From Liolophura sinensis (lineage: Eukaryota; Mollusca; Polyplacophora; Chitonida; Chitonidae), in assembly GCF_032854445.1 (NCBI RefSeq), contig NC_088300.1, forward strand, positions 11,191,191 to 11,255,190: a DNA stretch of 64,000 nt. The letters run 5' to 3'. The notes under the pieces are model-generated. The model was not told the DNA's origin and did no database searches. It was given only the letters and a program-made list of their open reading frames with translations. Of the stretch, positions 20,405 through 33,900 are shown in pieces. How positions within the stretch are numbered: position 1 is the first letter of the stretch; each line of letters begins with the position of its first letter. Both the position numbers and the translations under genes were made by a program.

Positions 20405-23400
20405 TCACACCGACTCACTCTCCCGCTCCTTTCGCTTGTGCCGTTTACGTCGTCTGTCTATACAGGCCACCTCTGCCTTCAATGACATATAAATTTTGCG
20501 TATCTCAGAAATCTTCTCCACAAGGAATGTGATCCTCTTCTCTCCCTCCAGGTACTTGCCTTCCTCTGTAAACATAATCATACTTATTTAGGGGGTGTTA
20601 TGGTTAGTACAATGCTTATATTTGTGTAAATGTCTTTTCCCCAATGTTATTTATTTGATTTATTCAAGGACTTCCAACAAACTGGAGTGACTGAGGAAAA
20701 CTATTGACCTTTGGCAAGTTACTGATAATCTGTGGAATACAGACATGCGCATCATATTGGTGGAAAACGTGTGGTCTTAAAAGCTTGCGCCAACAACCAC
20801 ATGAGCTTCATTTATTTAATTGATGTTTTACGCAAGAATATTTTATTTTTTTAAGAATACTAACATAACGGCATTATGGTGGGAGGAAACCAGGCAGAGC
20901 CCGGAGGAAACCCACAACCATGTGCAGGCTGCACATGAGAACAACCAGAGGAGGGGAATCCACAAATTCCCTTTCCATAGCCAATACAGAAACTGCTTTG
21001 TCCTAACAAGTGAAAGACAACGCTCTCTCCCATGTATCTTCTTCATCCATCTGATGTTGATCCAACAGCAAATCATACCTAGGTTAAAGTTGTATTTGGA
21101 AGGTTTAGGTGACCGGGGTTCCAATCTGGAGGGAGCAGCTCGTGCAGGTGAGGCTCCAGAGGGGACCACCTCCTCAGCAGCTTCTTTCTGTTCTCCTACT
21201 ACAGCCTCTTCACTGTCACTCCCTGCACACAAAAAACACACCAACAGTCAAGATACCAGCCAAGAGCAACCAAGTCAGTCATCTTGAGAAATATCAGATA
21301 CATGCAGCACATCGCAAAAGTTTTATTTACTTACTTGATAGCTGTTTTAATACATTACTCAAAAATTTTTCACTTCCACGAAGGCCGTCTGTTTTACGCA
21401 TGGAGGAAACAGGAGTTCCAGGATTAAACCACAAGTACTTTCGACAGCCAACGGTCACCCAGGAATTACAAGATTTGAAGGCTGACAAATTCACAACTCT
21501 CAAATCTGCGTTGTTCAAACTGATCAAAACAAAACAAAACAAACGTTTTTATGGACACATGATTTTGGAAAATTCATTTTAAACTTGCAATGAACGGTTG
21601 CTTATTTACAATGCTGTACAGTTTTGCTGAGTATGTGGACTATGTCCTCACCCGCAGCCTTGGCCGCCTGCATCTTTTCCTGCCTTTTTGATGCCCTCTT
21701 CTTCTTCTTAGACGGAGTAGTGTTGTCCGTGTCCCTCTTCCTCTTGCTGGGGGGCAGGAGCATATCATTGCTACTCTCAGAGCTTGGCATATTCCCACTA
21801 CTACCACTCTCGTTGGAGGTTGTGCTGCCCTCACCACCACTGGGGGATTCCCCTCCTGCCGGAAGCCTTTCTGTCGTCCCAGACTCCAGGTTAGCCTCCG
21901 CCATTGTCCGTGATACTGCCCGGTCTATTGACAGCTGGAGGTTGTCGGGGGGTGCTTCTGGGGCGTCACCAGACTCATGTTCCGGTGTGGTGGGCGGGGT
22001 GTTGTCCATCAGAATACTGCTGACAGAGGGCTGTGGGTCTTCACGAGGTGGGGTGGGGTGCCTAGGGGGTGCAGGAATGGCTGGGGAAGGCTGGGGTACT
22101 GTGCTGGCTGTGACAGTAGAGTCTTTGGTATGGGGGTTAGCACTGGCAGAGGACAGAACTGATGATGAGGAGGAAGAGGCAGAGGCAGTAGCAACCACTG
22201 GAGGGGTGGACACAGTGGGAGAGGAGGGGACCACCCACTCTGGACTGACAGACTCACACTTTTCTGTCTTCCCACTTAGCACCTCAGCCACCAACTTTCT
22301 GAGACTATCATTTGACAGATCGCTGGAAGAATTATCTTTTACCTTTTCCGCTTCATTTTCTCTGTGTTTATTTTTCTTCTTTGCTTTTCTCTCTTTCTTG
22401 CTGAGCTTGTCTTTGCCAGACTTTCCCAGTTTGGAAGAGTCTTTCTTGGAACCATCCTTCACTTTCTTCTCTTTGATTGTGCCATCTTTCTTGATACCCT
22501 CATTTTCTTGCCTCTGCTGCTCATGCTCACCCTTCTCTTCCAAATGCTGCTTCTTTTTCAGTTTTTTCTTCACCTTTTTCTTCTCATTTTCGTCCTTGGT
22601 TTGTATTTCCAGTCCATCAGACTTTTCCTCAGAGGACTTTTCCATTGCTTCATCTCTCCTTTCTCGCTTTACCTGCGGCTCTAGGAGTGGTTCCTGTACA
22701 GACTGGACGGCTGAGCCTTCACGCGGTCGTTTCTCTGCTAACTTATCTTTCATCACAGGTGCAGCAGACACATTTTCCCTCACCACAGGTGCAGATTCAC
22801 ACATTGGCTCTGGCATAACTGGCAGCAATTCAAAGCCAGAGGACCTCCCCTTCTTGTTTTCCTTGGGTTTCCTGGTTCGTGATTTCGCGTCAGATTTCTC
22901 TTGGCTAGTAGACATATCTGTTAAACTAACAGCCTTGACTAATGTTGGGGGTTTCTCAAACTCTGCCATTTCGGCTTGAGGCAGCTTCCTGTCTCCCTCC
23001 TTCACAATGACTGGTACTTTGCTGAAACTTTCGTCATCAGACCCGGAATCTTGCCTGTTCTCTGGTATCTCCAAAGATCTCACGTCCCTGATCTTCTCAG
23101 ATACAGGCTCTTCCAGCCCTTTGCCCTTCCCTATTTTGTCAGGTGTGAATTTTTGGGCGTCATTTATGCTGGACTCGATTTTCTCCTGAACAGGGGACTT
23201 AGGCACCACAACCACAGCTGATTTCTCTGTTGGCTTTTCAGTTAGTGGTTTTTTACTCTCGCTGATCTGGGCACTGTCGCTGGGAATCACAGCCTCCTTA
23301 GGTGCAGGTCTAACTTCAGCCTTCTGACTTGATGAGCCAGAGTTGTTCCCCTTTTTCACTCTGTGCTCTTCGGTTTTCTTTGTCTCTTTCTGCGCTGGCA

Positions 23401-24935
23401 GGTCTTTGTCTTGCTGGGACGGCACATCCTCTGCTTTATCCAACTTGTCCACTGTGGGTTCCTGCTTGACCTCAAACGCGGGTTTAAGAGTCTCCCCCGA
23501 GGTAAAGAGTTTACTGGCAGGTGTTTGTGTGAGATTATCAACAGGGGGCGGGGCCGGTTGCTCCTCCTCTTCCTCCTCAGGCTCCACCTTTACAGCCGTC
23601 TCTTCCAAGTCAGCACACTCCTCTTCCTTACTCTTCTCCTCAAATGACATCTCACTCTCCTCACTTTCTGAGGCTATAACAGAGGATGAGGAGGCAAACA
23701 TCAAACACACCACCAGGTTAGGACATAGGCAAGATTAAACATGTGTTTATGTTAGACTTTTATCTATCTATCTACAACCCAAGCTGTAATATACACAACT
23801 TCAATGGATCTCAATAAGAGTGTAAAATTAACTAGATTCCTGATCAAATGTCAGCCAGGTGAAAGAATTAGGGGTCCGAGCATGCCAGTGCTTTGGTCAT
23901 GTATCTTCTCTACCTTGTTCCAGGTGTAGACATATTTACCAGTGTAATGTAAAGAAGAGATCAGTCCCAAAGGCCTGTAAAGCCTTGTCATGACCAAGCA
24001 CTTACCAAGAGGACAATGTATGCTTGAACAATGAACCAACTCTACTGGAAACTTACCGTGGGATTGTACATCTGAGGACTCTGTGTAACCTGAACTTCTG
24101 CGAGTGCGACGAGCTTTACCTAAAACAAAACAAACAGCTAGGAACAGCGACCAAAAAACCAGAGTGTTATCAAAAAAAGGAAACGACACATTAGCTGAAC
24201 AGGTTATGTTATCTGAAATGGCGGCAAGCATGTATGTGAAACTTACAAATTAGTTATGGCCACAGCAATTTTAACTGTTTTAAGAGGCAGAATAAATTGT
24301 TCTCACTAGGTAGAGGCATGACGGGGACCTCCAGTGAGTTTGACCGGGTGGGGCGACTCTTGGCTGAGCCTGTAGGAGCCGGGGAACGGCTTTTATGAGA
24401 CTTCGTGTCAGCCCCACCGGGGCGTGTGGGTGTGACAGAGCTGGGTCGCCCTCGCTTCTTCACAGGGGGTGTCTGTTGCTGCTGCTGCTGACCCTGTCAT
24501 ATGAAACAATCACATATGAACAATTATTTTTGCAATTTCTGTCTTTGATGAGCAAGTGACATTACACCAAATTTTATATACAAACAATTTAGCAGATGTC
24601 CAACACTAATTTATTAATTTATATCTGATTTACAAAAATGGTACAGCATTAATTACTGCAGGGAAAGCAGAGTCTTTCTCCCAACATTTCCATTTGCTGC
24701 TCAGGGAGTTTACCAGCTTTCTCACCTTAGGGGACTGCGGTGTTGGTGTCGTCTTTGTCTTGTTCGCTTTCTTGCCTGTGTCTGGTTTATCCACTATCTT
24801 GACAATCCTGTCAGGTTTCACCCATTCATCATACCTGCACAAACAGTAACACAATTATTCAATTTGGCATCTACATGTACATTCACTATAACCTGAGTCA
24901 AACTATTTTCATTGGCTCAACAAAGGTTTCATTTC

Positions 24936-24966
<31 letters not shown>

Positions 24967-27900
24967 CCACATGCATATGAAAAGCAAGCCTATATTTTGA
25001 AGGATTCCATCAATGTTTGCCATTACTTGGCTTCATTACATTTCCTTTATGACACACAAAGTGACACTACAGCCTGTGTAACAGAAGGGGTGGGTGCAGC
25101 AGTTTACCTCATGTTCCAACCAGCATAATGAACCAGGTACTGGAGAGATCCATCCTCTGTACTCGCTTCCACAACCTGAAATTACACATCACACTGTCAA
25201 ATACACCTTTTAAATTTGGGCACTCTTTTGGTAATTTAATTCAGGCTAAAACATTTTCAAATATTAAAACTTGAACTTAATGTCATATACACCCAAATCA
25301 TAGAGTCAAAATAAACAAATAACAAATCTTTGTACAGCAAGTTCACATGAATACAAGAGATTTTTAAAAAATGTATTAAGCGCAATTACTCATAATTTGG
25401 CTTATTTTAAGGTGTGTTGTAATTAGGGCACCTGGAGGGTATAAAAATGTCCTTGTATTTGACTTTCTATTATACTATTTGCCACTTATACTAACTGAAA
25501 AACTGCCATAGAATGCCATCTGGGGATGTATTATGGCAGGATCACTTGTTTAAAGACGTGAAAAATGGGTGAGGAGGCAAACAAATGGAAAAAAAAAAAA
25601 GGAACAGGCATCAGGTAGACATGTAACAATGCATGACTACAACTTCACCTTTTTTATTTATTTATTTGATTGGTGTTTTACGCCGTATTCAAGAATATTT
25701 CACATATACAATGGCGGCCAACATTATTGTGGGTGGAAACTGGGCAGAGAAACCCAGGGGAAACTCACGACCACCCATACAGCAACCTCACGACCAGGTT
25801 GCTGTATGACCTTCCCACCTATGGCCGAAGAGGAAGCCAGCATGAGCTGAACCTGAACTCACAGCGGCCGCATTGGTGAGATACTCCTGGGTCATCAAGC
25901 TGCACTAGCGCGCTAACCAAATGAGCCAAGGAGGCCCCCTTTACCTTTCAGGCTTGACTGTGAGGACAAAACTTGTAAGGCAACAACAACATGCTGTCAG
26001 CTCTTTTATATGTGGAACTGAAGGTGCAAAACACAGAAGTGTAACTGACAAGATCTCCCAACAGGCCTTTGGATATTACAGCTACTACTCAGCACCAGCT
26101 TATCTCACCTTGGCTTCATAGATCTTCTGATTTCTACCTCGGCCATATTTAACCTTCAGCTTTGTTGCTGATGGTAGCACATCTCCATCATCAACCTCTG
26201 CATCTGCCTTCTCCTCCGATCTACAAAACAACAGGAAAATAGCACCCTTAAAGAAGCCAGGAAAATCATACATGACAATAAAAATCAAATTACACAAGAC
26301 AATCAACTGTCCACACCGTCTGTTGAATGCTACAACTTCAGACTTTCCCTGAGGCTTACATTTACATAATTTTAATACATCATTATGAGTAGACTAGGTA
26401 GACAACAGCGAGGTAAGTGTTGTGGCAGACTTACTAATCTACCTAATCCTTGTCCTCATGACTCGTATCTACAGCATCCAATACATCATTATGAGTAGAC
26501 TAGGTAGACAACAGCGAGGTAAGTGTTGTGGCAGACTTACTAATCTACCTAATCCTTGTCCTCATGACTCGTATATACAGCATCCAATACATCATTATGA
26601 GTAGACTACGTAGACAACAGAGAGGTAAGTGTTGTGGCAGACTTACTAATCTACCTAATCCTTGTCACCATGACTTATATCTACAGCATCCAATACATCA
26701 TTATGAGTAGACTAAGTAGATGGCAGAGTTTACTGTTGTAGCAGACAATACTCTTCTACTTCCTGTTTGTCCTCATGATTTATATCTACATCATCGAATA
26801 TACCATTATGAGTAGACTAGGTAGACAACAGAGAGATAAGTGTTGTGGCAAACTTACTCATCTACTTCCTCCTTCTCCTCAGCCTTGCTCTTCACTTCCT
26901 CCTTCTCCTTGCTCTTTTCCTTCATCTTCCTTCTTGTGTCCTTCTTTTCCTCCTTCTTCTCCTCCTTTTTCACTACTTCTATGTCTTCATCTTTCTCATC
27001 CTCCTTCCTCCCCTCATCAACACGAGGAGATTTTCGACCGGGCTAAATTGAAGCACATCACTTCAGTATATTGAGCCATATATTTTTGATAAAGCACAAG
27101 CGTTGCCTGTTAAGCGATACATTACGTGTTGGAAATGTTGTTTTAGAGGTAAACCAATCGCTCTAACACAACTGATCAAATGAAACATCCATTTCTTTTC
27201 CAGACGTTACAAGAATCTCGAGTACTGAAATCTGAATGTAGGATCCTTTAATTATAATGAGCAACAAATGAAGAGGACATTACCTGTTTCCATCAAAGCT
27301 TGTAGTAAGATGTGCTATGCTTCACTAAGCATGTGACCTAGATCAAAGTGTATTAAGGCCAGGTCAGTAAAGGATGGTTAGTGATGCGTGACGACCTCAG
27401 TTGTTCAAGCCACATCCTGGCTATATAACTACAACAGCTAATGGAACTGAGGAAAACTCACATGTTAGACAGTCTTACCGTGACACTGGCAGTAGACCCA
27501 GCTGCCGAGGCAGCAGCTCTGGCACGTTTGCGGGTGGCCTTGAGTCCCCGGTCCTCCTCGCTGGGGTCCCTCTTCACATCCTCTCTGCGTTCCTCCTCTT
27601 CACGCTGGGTGCCTTTCCTCTCCTTTGTTTCCCGCAGGTCTCTCTTTTCCCGCACCTCCTCTGATTTCTCCTCAGGTTCTGATTTGAAACTCTCTGACAG
27701 TTCCTTCTTGATGCTGTCCAATTGTCGTCGGGAATCGCTCTCTGGCTCTGCACTGGCCCGGCCTCTCTCGGGCGTGTCTTTACTGCGGCGTTCCAATTCT
27801 TTCCCCTTTACCTAACACACAGACAGACAAACATCCAGTCAAAACACAGATCTTGTGAAACAAATGATGCCATGAAGCCCACAGCTGTCATTATCTTATG

Positions 27901-30900
27901 GGACTGGTCATTTTGTTAGCTTTTTTATCTGTCCAACATAACAGCACCCCCCCCCCCCCCCCACTCCCCACACCAACCAAACTACATTCACCTCTACATG
28001 AATACAAGGACTATTAAAATTATCACAGAGCAGCAGTTCTTAACTTATGTTAACAGTCTGATCAAATAAAAACAGAACTTAGAGGAAGCAAATCTCTTAG
28101 GACATGATACACAAACCGAAGTCCTACCTCTTTCACCGGGGTCTTGCGTTCCTTTGGAGACATCATAATATCATCAGACTTCCTCTGCGTTTCCCTGAAC
28201 AAGGATCGGTTAGAGCTGTGGCGACTCCTTCCGGGCCGACTGATCGTGCCCATTGTGCTGCCTAGTTTACGGTAAAAATCCTCAAAGGCGTGTAAATACC
28301 TGGTAAATCAGTGAAAAGAAAAGAGTCAAGTGTGAAACTGTTGTTTAAAGGTTTACTAGGGCAGTCTTAACCAGACATGGCTAAATGTTGTTGTATTCAC
28401 CTAGTCAATTCCCTAAAATGCATAAGAACCTTTGTTTGTATTTTCAAAAGCAATTTAAATGTTTCCAGACATCACATAACACATTCAATGGTGTAGAGCA
28501 GGAGTAAAAACGTGAACTTACTTTTTGTAGGCATTCTTGATTTGTGCAGATGCCGAATTTGACTGAGGGAGATTCATCTTTGAGTAGACAAGACGCCAAC
28601 GCATGGTGTTTGTTACCTGAAACACAAAATCTGGCCTTAGAATCCAATCCGCAGCCTAGCCATACCCCTTGGTCATACCCCGTGAGCGGCTCAAGCCGCA
28701 TATTTGTCAGGACCTCGTTTCCCCATGAGTGGCTCAAGCCCCATAATACACTACCTCTGACTGGTCTAACTTTGCAAGGAAATTCAGATTTTTTGAGAGC
28801 TACGCCAATCCAATACTGCCTTATGAGATCCTATGGGAGCCACGCGAGCTGTGTTCGTAGATTTTCATTGGATGCAAGCCATAAAAAGGCGCAAGAAAAT
28901 GTGGAGAAGATTCGACGACTTTCTATGAGTGTGTTGACAAATTGGCAGATTCGAACACAGAAGACAATTTCGAGGGCTTTAAGAATGAAGACATTTGGGA
29001 GGGTTTCGATTCGGATATTTCGGTTTCAGAAGTTGGTAGTGACATAGAAGAGTCTTTTGACGAAGAGGAATTAACCTCGCACTCCAGAATTAACGAGAGA
29101 CGAGAACCTGAACAATCGGTAACTGTACCTATAACAACAAGAACGTGAACTACGGATACGATCAATTTTCAAGCTCTTACACCTTTTTTTATCACAATCT
29201 TACTCAAATCGAGATACACAGTTCTAATAAAGTGATTCCTTTTATGTTTACACACAAAAATACCAACTGCGATCCTAAGTCTGATGGTTAAATTATCCAG
29301 AAATCATGAGACAAAAAATTCGAATGTTTACTGCAAAATTGTATTTCTGCCGTGGCCTGCTGGGGATCAAGCGGTGAACAGGGTTGCAGTAGCGAGGGCT
29401 GTATGACGTTGAGGTAGCAAATGAGTTAATAGAACATGCATGTTACACTCATGATGTGGTGATGTATACAAATGTGTTTTCCATCAATCTATTGCACAGC
29501 CACCTCACCCTGTTATATCCACCAATAGTCTGCACAACCTTGAACAGTTTGTACAGGTTCAGATCCTTGCTTCCAATGCTTGGGGCCTTATTAATGGGGG
29601 TTCCTGTCAATAAACAAGAGCAGCGAGTGAATTTCCACTAACAGAACTGTCAGATTTGAGCCAAGCACTGCATTTCTACTTTGTAATTAATTAGTGCAAA
29701 GAAAACCATACAAAAGAATTCCAAACACAACAAGAAATGCATATGAAACAGTCCAATACATTAGCTTAATATCTATCTAAATTACTCACTTTAAATACAA
29801 ACATAATGGTCAATCAGGTAATTTGTATCATTACATGTATCTACAAGACAACCACATGATGATAGCAGCCTACCTCTATCATCCATAAACTTATAGAGCT
29901 GAGCCACAAATCTGTCTTTCTCTTCACTAGGCTCATCATCAGACGACTACAACAAAAAAATTTAAAAGTCAGACAGAGGCATATTAAACAAAACATTTCC
30001 ATTAAAATGTCATGTCAGAGCACCAACAGCTGCGGCCACTCTAACCACACAAAGATTTCCTTCTGTAAACAAGGTGACCATTCAGGAGAACAACGCGGAC
30101 AGCATATTTTTAGAATGGAGAGAAAGCTTGTTACAAAGTTTTACAGACGATGTCAAGAAGCCACAAATCTGTCTCCATCCAAATTGGCTTATCATCAGAC
30201 AATTTCAACGTAAGTTCTATATCCATCATACATATCCTCCTAATTCTTACGGTGTGTCACCCGTACCAATTTTAGTACTCCAATATGTAGTTTGATATCA
30301 GACATCATGTGTTACCTCAATTAAAGCAATTTTAGTACTCCAATATGTAGATTGATATCAGATTTTATGGGTTACGTTGATTAAATAACAATTGTAATAC
30401 AGCACCACACGTCTAAATCTGAATATTAGAGATTGCCATATTGATAAGTCTATCTTGAATGTCCTTAAAATTTCAATAGTTAATAATAAACAAAACATAA
30501 ACAAAATGATTATGCTATTCCATATTTTACAAAAAAATAAATGCTGTTCATAAATCGGTGCTCTCCTGAAATGGGCTTAGGTTTGACTTACATCATCATC
30601 TGCCCCTTCATCCACTTCTGTCTCGTAACCTAATAACTCCTCCTTGTTCCAAGTCGCTGGAGGCTCGCCGCTGTCATAATATAACAGGGCCTTCTCCATA
30701 GCTGAAACAGATACACCACCATATTACACGACATTACAGAGAATCTTGAGTACTCTAAATTGTGTTATAGATTAGTGTAGAACATAAAGTCACTTAAAAC
30801 TTATCTCTCAGTCAAGTTCAAAACAGGTAACCTGACTGGTCTTCCTGTAAATCTTTAACCTTTTCAACGACTAAAGCACTTTTATGAGTGGAATTTATGC

Positions 30901-33900
30901 ATACAATTATAATGAGAATGCCGCTAAAAATGATTTTTGTGTATCATTATAGATGTAAGCTTCACAAAACTGTGCAACTTATTTCTCTACACCCATTAGC
31001 TAACATTCTCAGAATGTTTAAAAATATTTGTGGCTGAGGTGGTTGAAAAAGGTTTAAGTATTAAGAAATGAAACGCTGTTTACCATGCTCAAATCACCAA
31101 GATAATGCACAGCAGACGAGAGTTGTCCACTCTTTGAGAATGAGGGGCCGCATGCTGTGCATTATCTTGGTGATTTGAGCATAGCAAACTATATATTATT
31201 TCTATTCTAACATACCATTATAAAATAACAGAGCTATTAGAGGGGAAAAAAATAACACGTAACCGCTCTCCCCTTTTTGTTTCTAGGTTGTTTTGTTATG
31301 ATTTTGGGCAAATCCATGCCAGGGTAATGGGTGAGAAGCATAAATGGAAGGTGCTTCCTGAGATGGTAGCGTTGCCGAGAATTTTAATAACCATCTGGAG
31401 CTGATTTAGGCAGACTAACTTCTTCAACTCGGATGACACTTTGTGTCTGGGTGACGATAGGTATGCAGCCCGGCGCCCTGACACAAGTCACAGAGTCATC
31501 CGACAACTGGGAGGAAAAACCGGTTGAGTGTAAAACACTGCTCAAAGGGCGGTATTGTTCTTCAGACAGCCTGTAGCTGTATGTGACTCCTCAGGCTGGA
31601 CTTGTTCCGGTGGCCAGTTACGGACATTATCCCCTATATTCCATCACCAGTGAGGCTTGGAACAGTGGCTTCAGTGGCACGGAGGGAGTGGTTTGTGCAC
31701 TACATCACTGGAGATGTCTGCCATCATTGAGGACAGGCTGTTCACTCCCATCCCTTTCTTGTAATATCAGCAATTCATCACTTTTGGAGGGGTTACAAGC
31801 AAGAGAACATTGAAAAAACAATTGAAAAAATAAAAGTTCCCAGAGACTTGTTAGATGATGCCACCTCTTTGTTTCTCATACATAGGATAAGTGCCTATTA
31901 GCCACATGATGTCGGTAACAGTAAATAATTCACCCTCAAAGCTGACTACTTGGCCAATTGCCTTTGTCCTCTGAAAATGTGAGCTGTCAAATTTTGAAGA
32001 AAACCAGACGTTCTGAGAGAACAACCAAGCCCCTCTATTCCATGAGCAAAATGGAACTTTTCCAGTGTCCATGGTGAGGACAGCACATGTGTTTAGATTG
32101 TCAATTTGAGCACGCTTCGCTCACCATTGCTTTTAGTGTTCAAGTTTTTGAAGGTATGTGAGCATTAGGGTATAACAGAGCTAAATAATGGGCAGAAAAC
32201 ACCTGTGAAACAATAACCTGAAATGAACATTCAGGCCACATATGTGTCTCACAGAGCATTCTGACCACAGCATGGAGTGACCCAAATTAACAACTTCCCA
32301 ATACACTTTCACAAAACTAGGGTCCACTGTAATTCATTGCCACCTTGGTGTCATAGAAGATCTACCACTTTTAATGACTATGTCTTAATTCTTTAATTCT
32401 TTTCCTTAACAAATTCAGCAAGGTTTCATAGGAACACTTACCACTTTTCATAGCTTTGTCTTCATTCTTTAATGCCACTTCCCTGACAAATTCCTTTAGT
32501 TCCCTTCTGGACACCGATAAACTGAACAGAGAAGTACAAACAGTCAATAGCAGAACAACCCAAACAAACAACTGCAGTAAATGAGATGGCCTAGAAAATC
32601 CAGTCAGGTTAAACTAGGAATTTTATCACAAAACCTAAACACAGTATATATCATGGCAACTCTTTCTGTATTGGTAACTGAATTAACATTGAATGCCACA
32701 TCTCCCCTCCTCCCTTCCGTATCTTGTACCATAGCCAGACACTACAGGACACTCACTATTTACTGTCTTTGAAGGAGCGGACTAAAAGGTGGTCCTTGGT
32801 GCGCAGCTCTGTGGAATGAGCATCAGGCAGGGCCACCAGCACTGGTACAGCTGTCATCTTCTTCTTGTCACCCACCTCTATGTACATCACCTTTCCCACA
32901 AGTTCTCGGTTTTTCCCCTTGTAGTTTGCCCGTTTGGTGACCGGCATGTCACTCTCAGCACTGCTCACTTCTGACTCCTCATCTCTATAGATAGACAAAA
33001 AATAACATCACAGCTCTCTCCACAAGTATATCAACAGCATACACGTAGGCATAAAGCCTCTAGTCAAACATCCAATTCAGTAACTATCATTACGATAGTT
33101 CTCAAATTTCATTAACTCCTGTACAGCATCCCAATGATCAAGGCCTTAACACACAAATTCAACAGTTCCTCTGGCTTAACTTATGTTATATGTATATGAT
33201 AAAACAAAATGAAAAGTGCATCTTACTGATAACAAAAATCCATAAAACTGCTCATACATGTAACTTTCAGTCCTTGTCAAAAAACTTAAACATAGATAAC
33301 ATAAAACTTACTCAGGGTCTCTTAAAGAGCGCCTCTTTTTTTTTTCCTTGTTACTTTGCATGACGGGTGTACCAAAATGTTCTGGATGGGATAGGGGAAG
33401 ATTATCTAAAGTCTGTAAAAACAAAAAAGTCATATTTCCTTAAAGATTATGAGCATTTTTTACACATCAAGATGACTCATAAAATATGCATAATTATGTT
33501 TTTAAATGTCCCTTGGCAAGGACTTCATTGTAAACTTAAAATAAACCAGAATCTGAATGTCTGAAATACCCCCTTTTTTTTAAAGAAAAAAAAAGCAAGA
33601 AAACTTAATAGAAATGACAGGACATTCATGTTGGTTAGCTTGCCTTAACATAGATTGTTTCATGGGACATTTGTGGTGTGCACTGATTGTGCCCATGGTA
33701 CATATAGTTTAAAAGGAGGATTGCAGTAATCAGAAGAGAACACAGTTTACATGAAAGTCCCTTACTGCCTGAAAATACCTGAAAGGGAGTAATTATTAAA
33801 ATAATTACCTAATTATAATTAAACTTAAGCATGAAGTTTATACGACAGGTAAGATGTATGCCAAGTTTCATGGAAATAGGTTCGTTACGTTAGCAAGAGT

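Noticed and set aside
21602-21651. ARID4 ending at the TAA at 21602
   Set aside because: Splicing at 21652 joins in phase to exons 22 and 23 and restores the conserved C-terminal helix with IDRRRKR.
21624-22979. 451-codon + strand frame rich in Ser/Phe/Leu
   Set aside because: It is antisense to the Lys/Glu/Ser-rich ARID4 exon 21. Low complexity keeps the reverse frame open.
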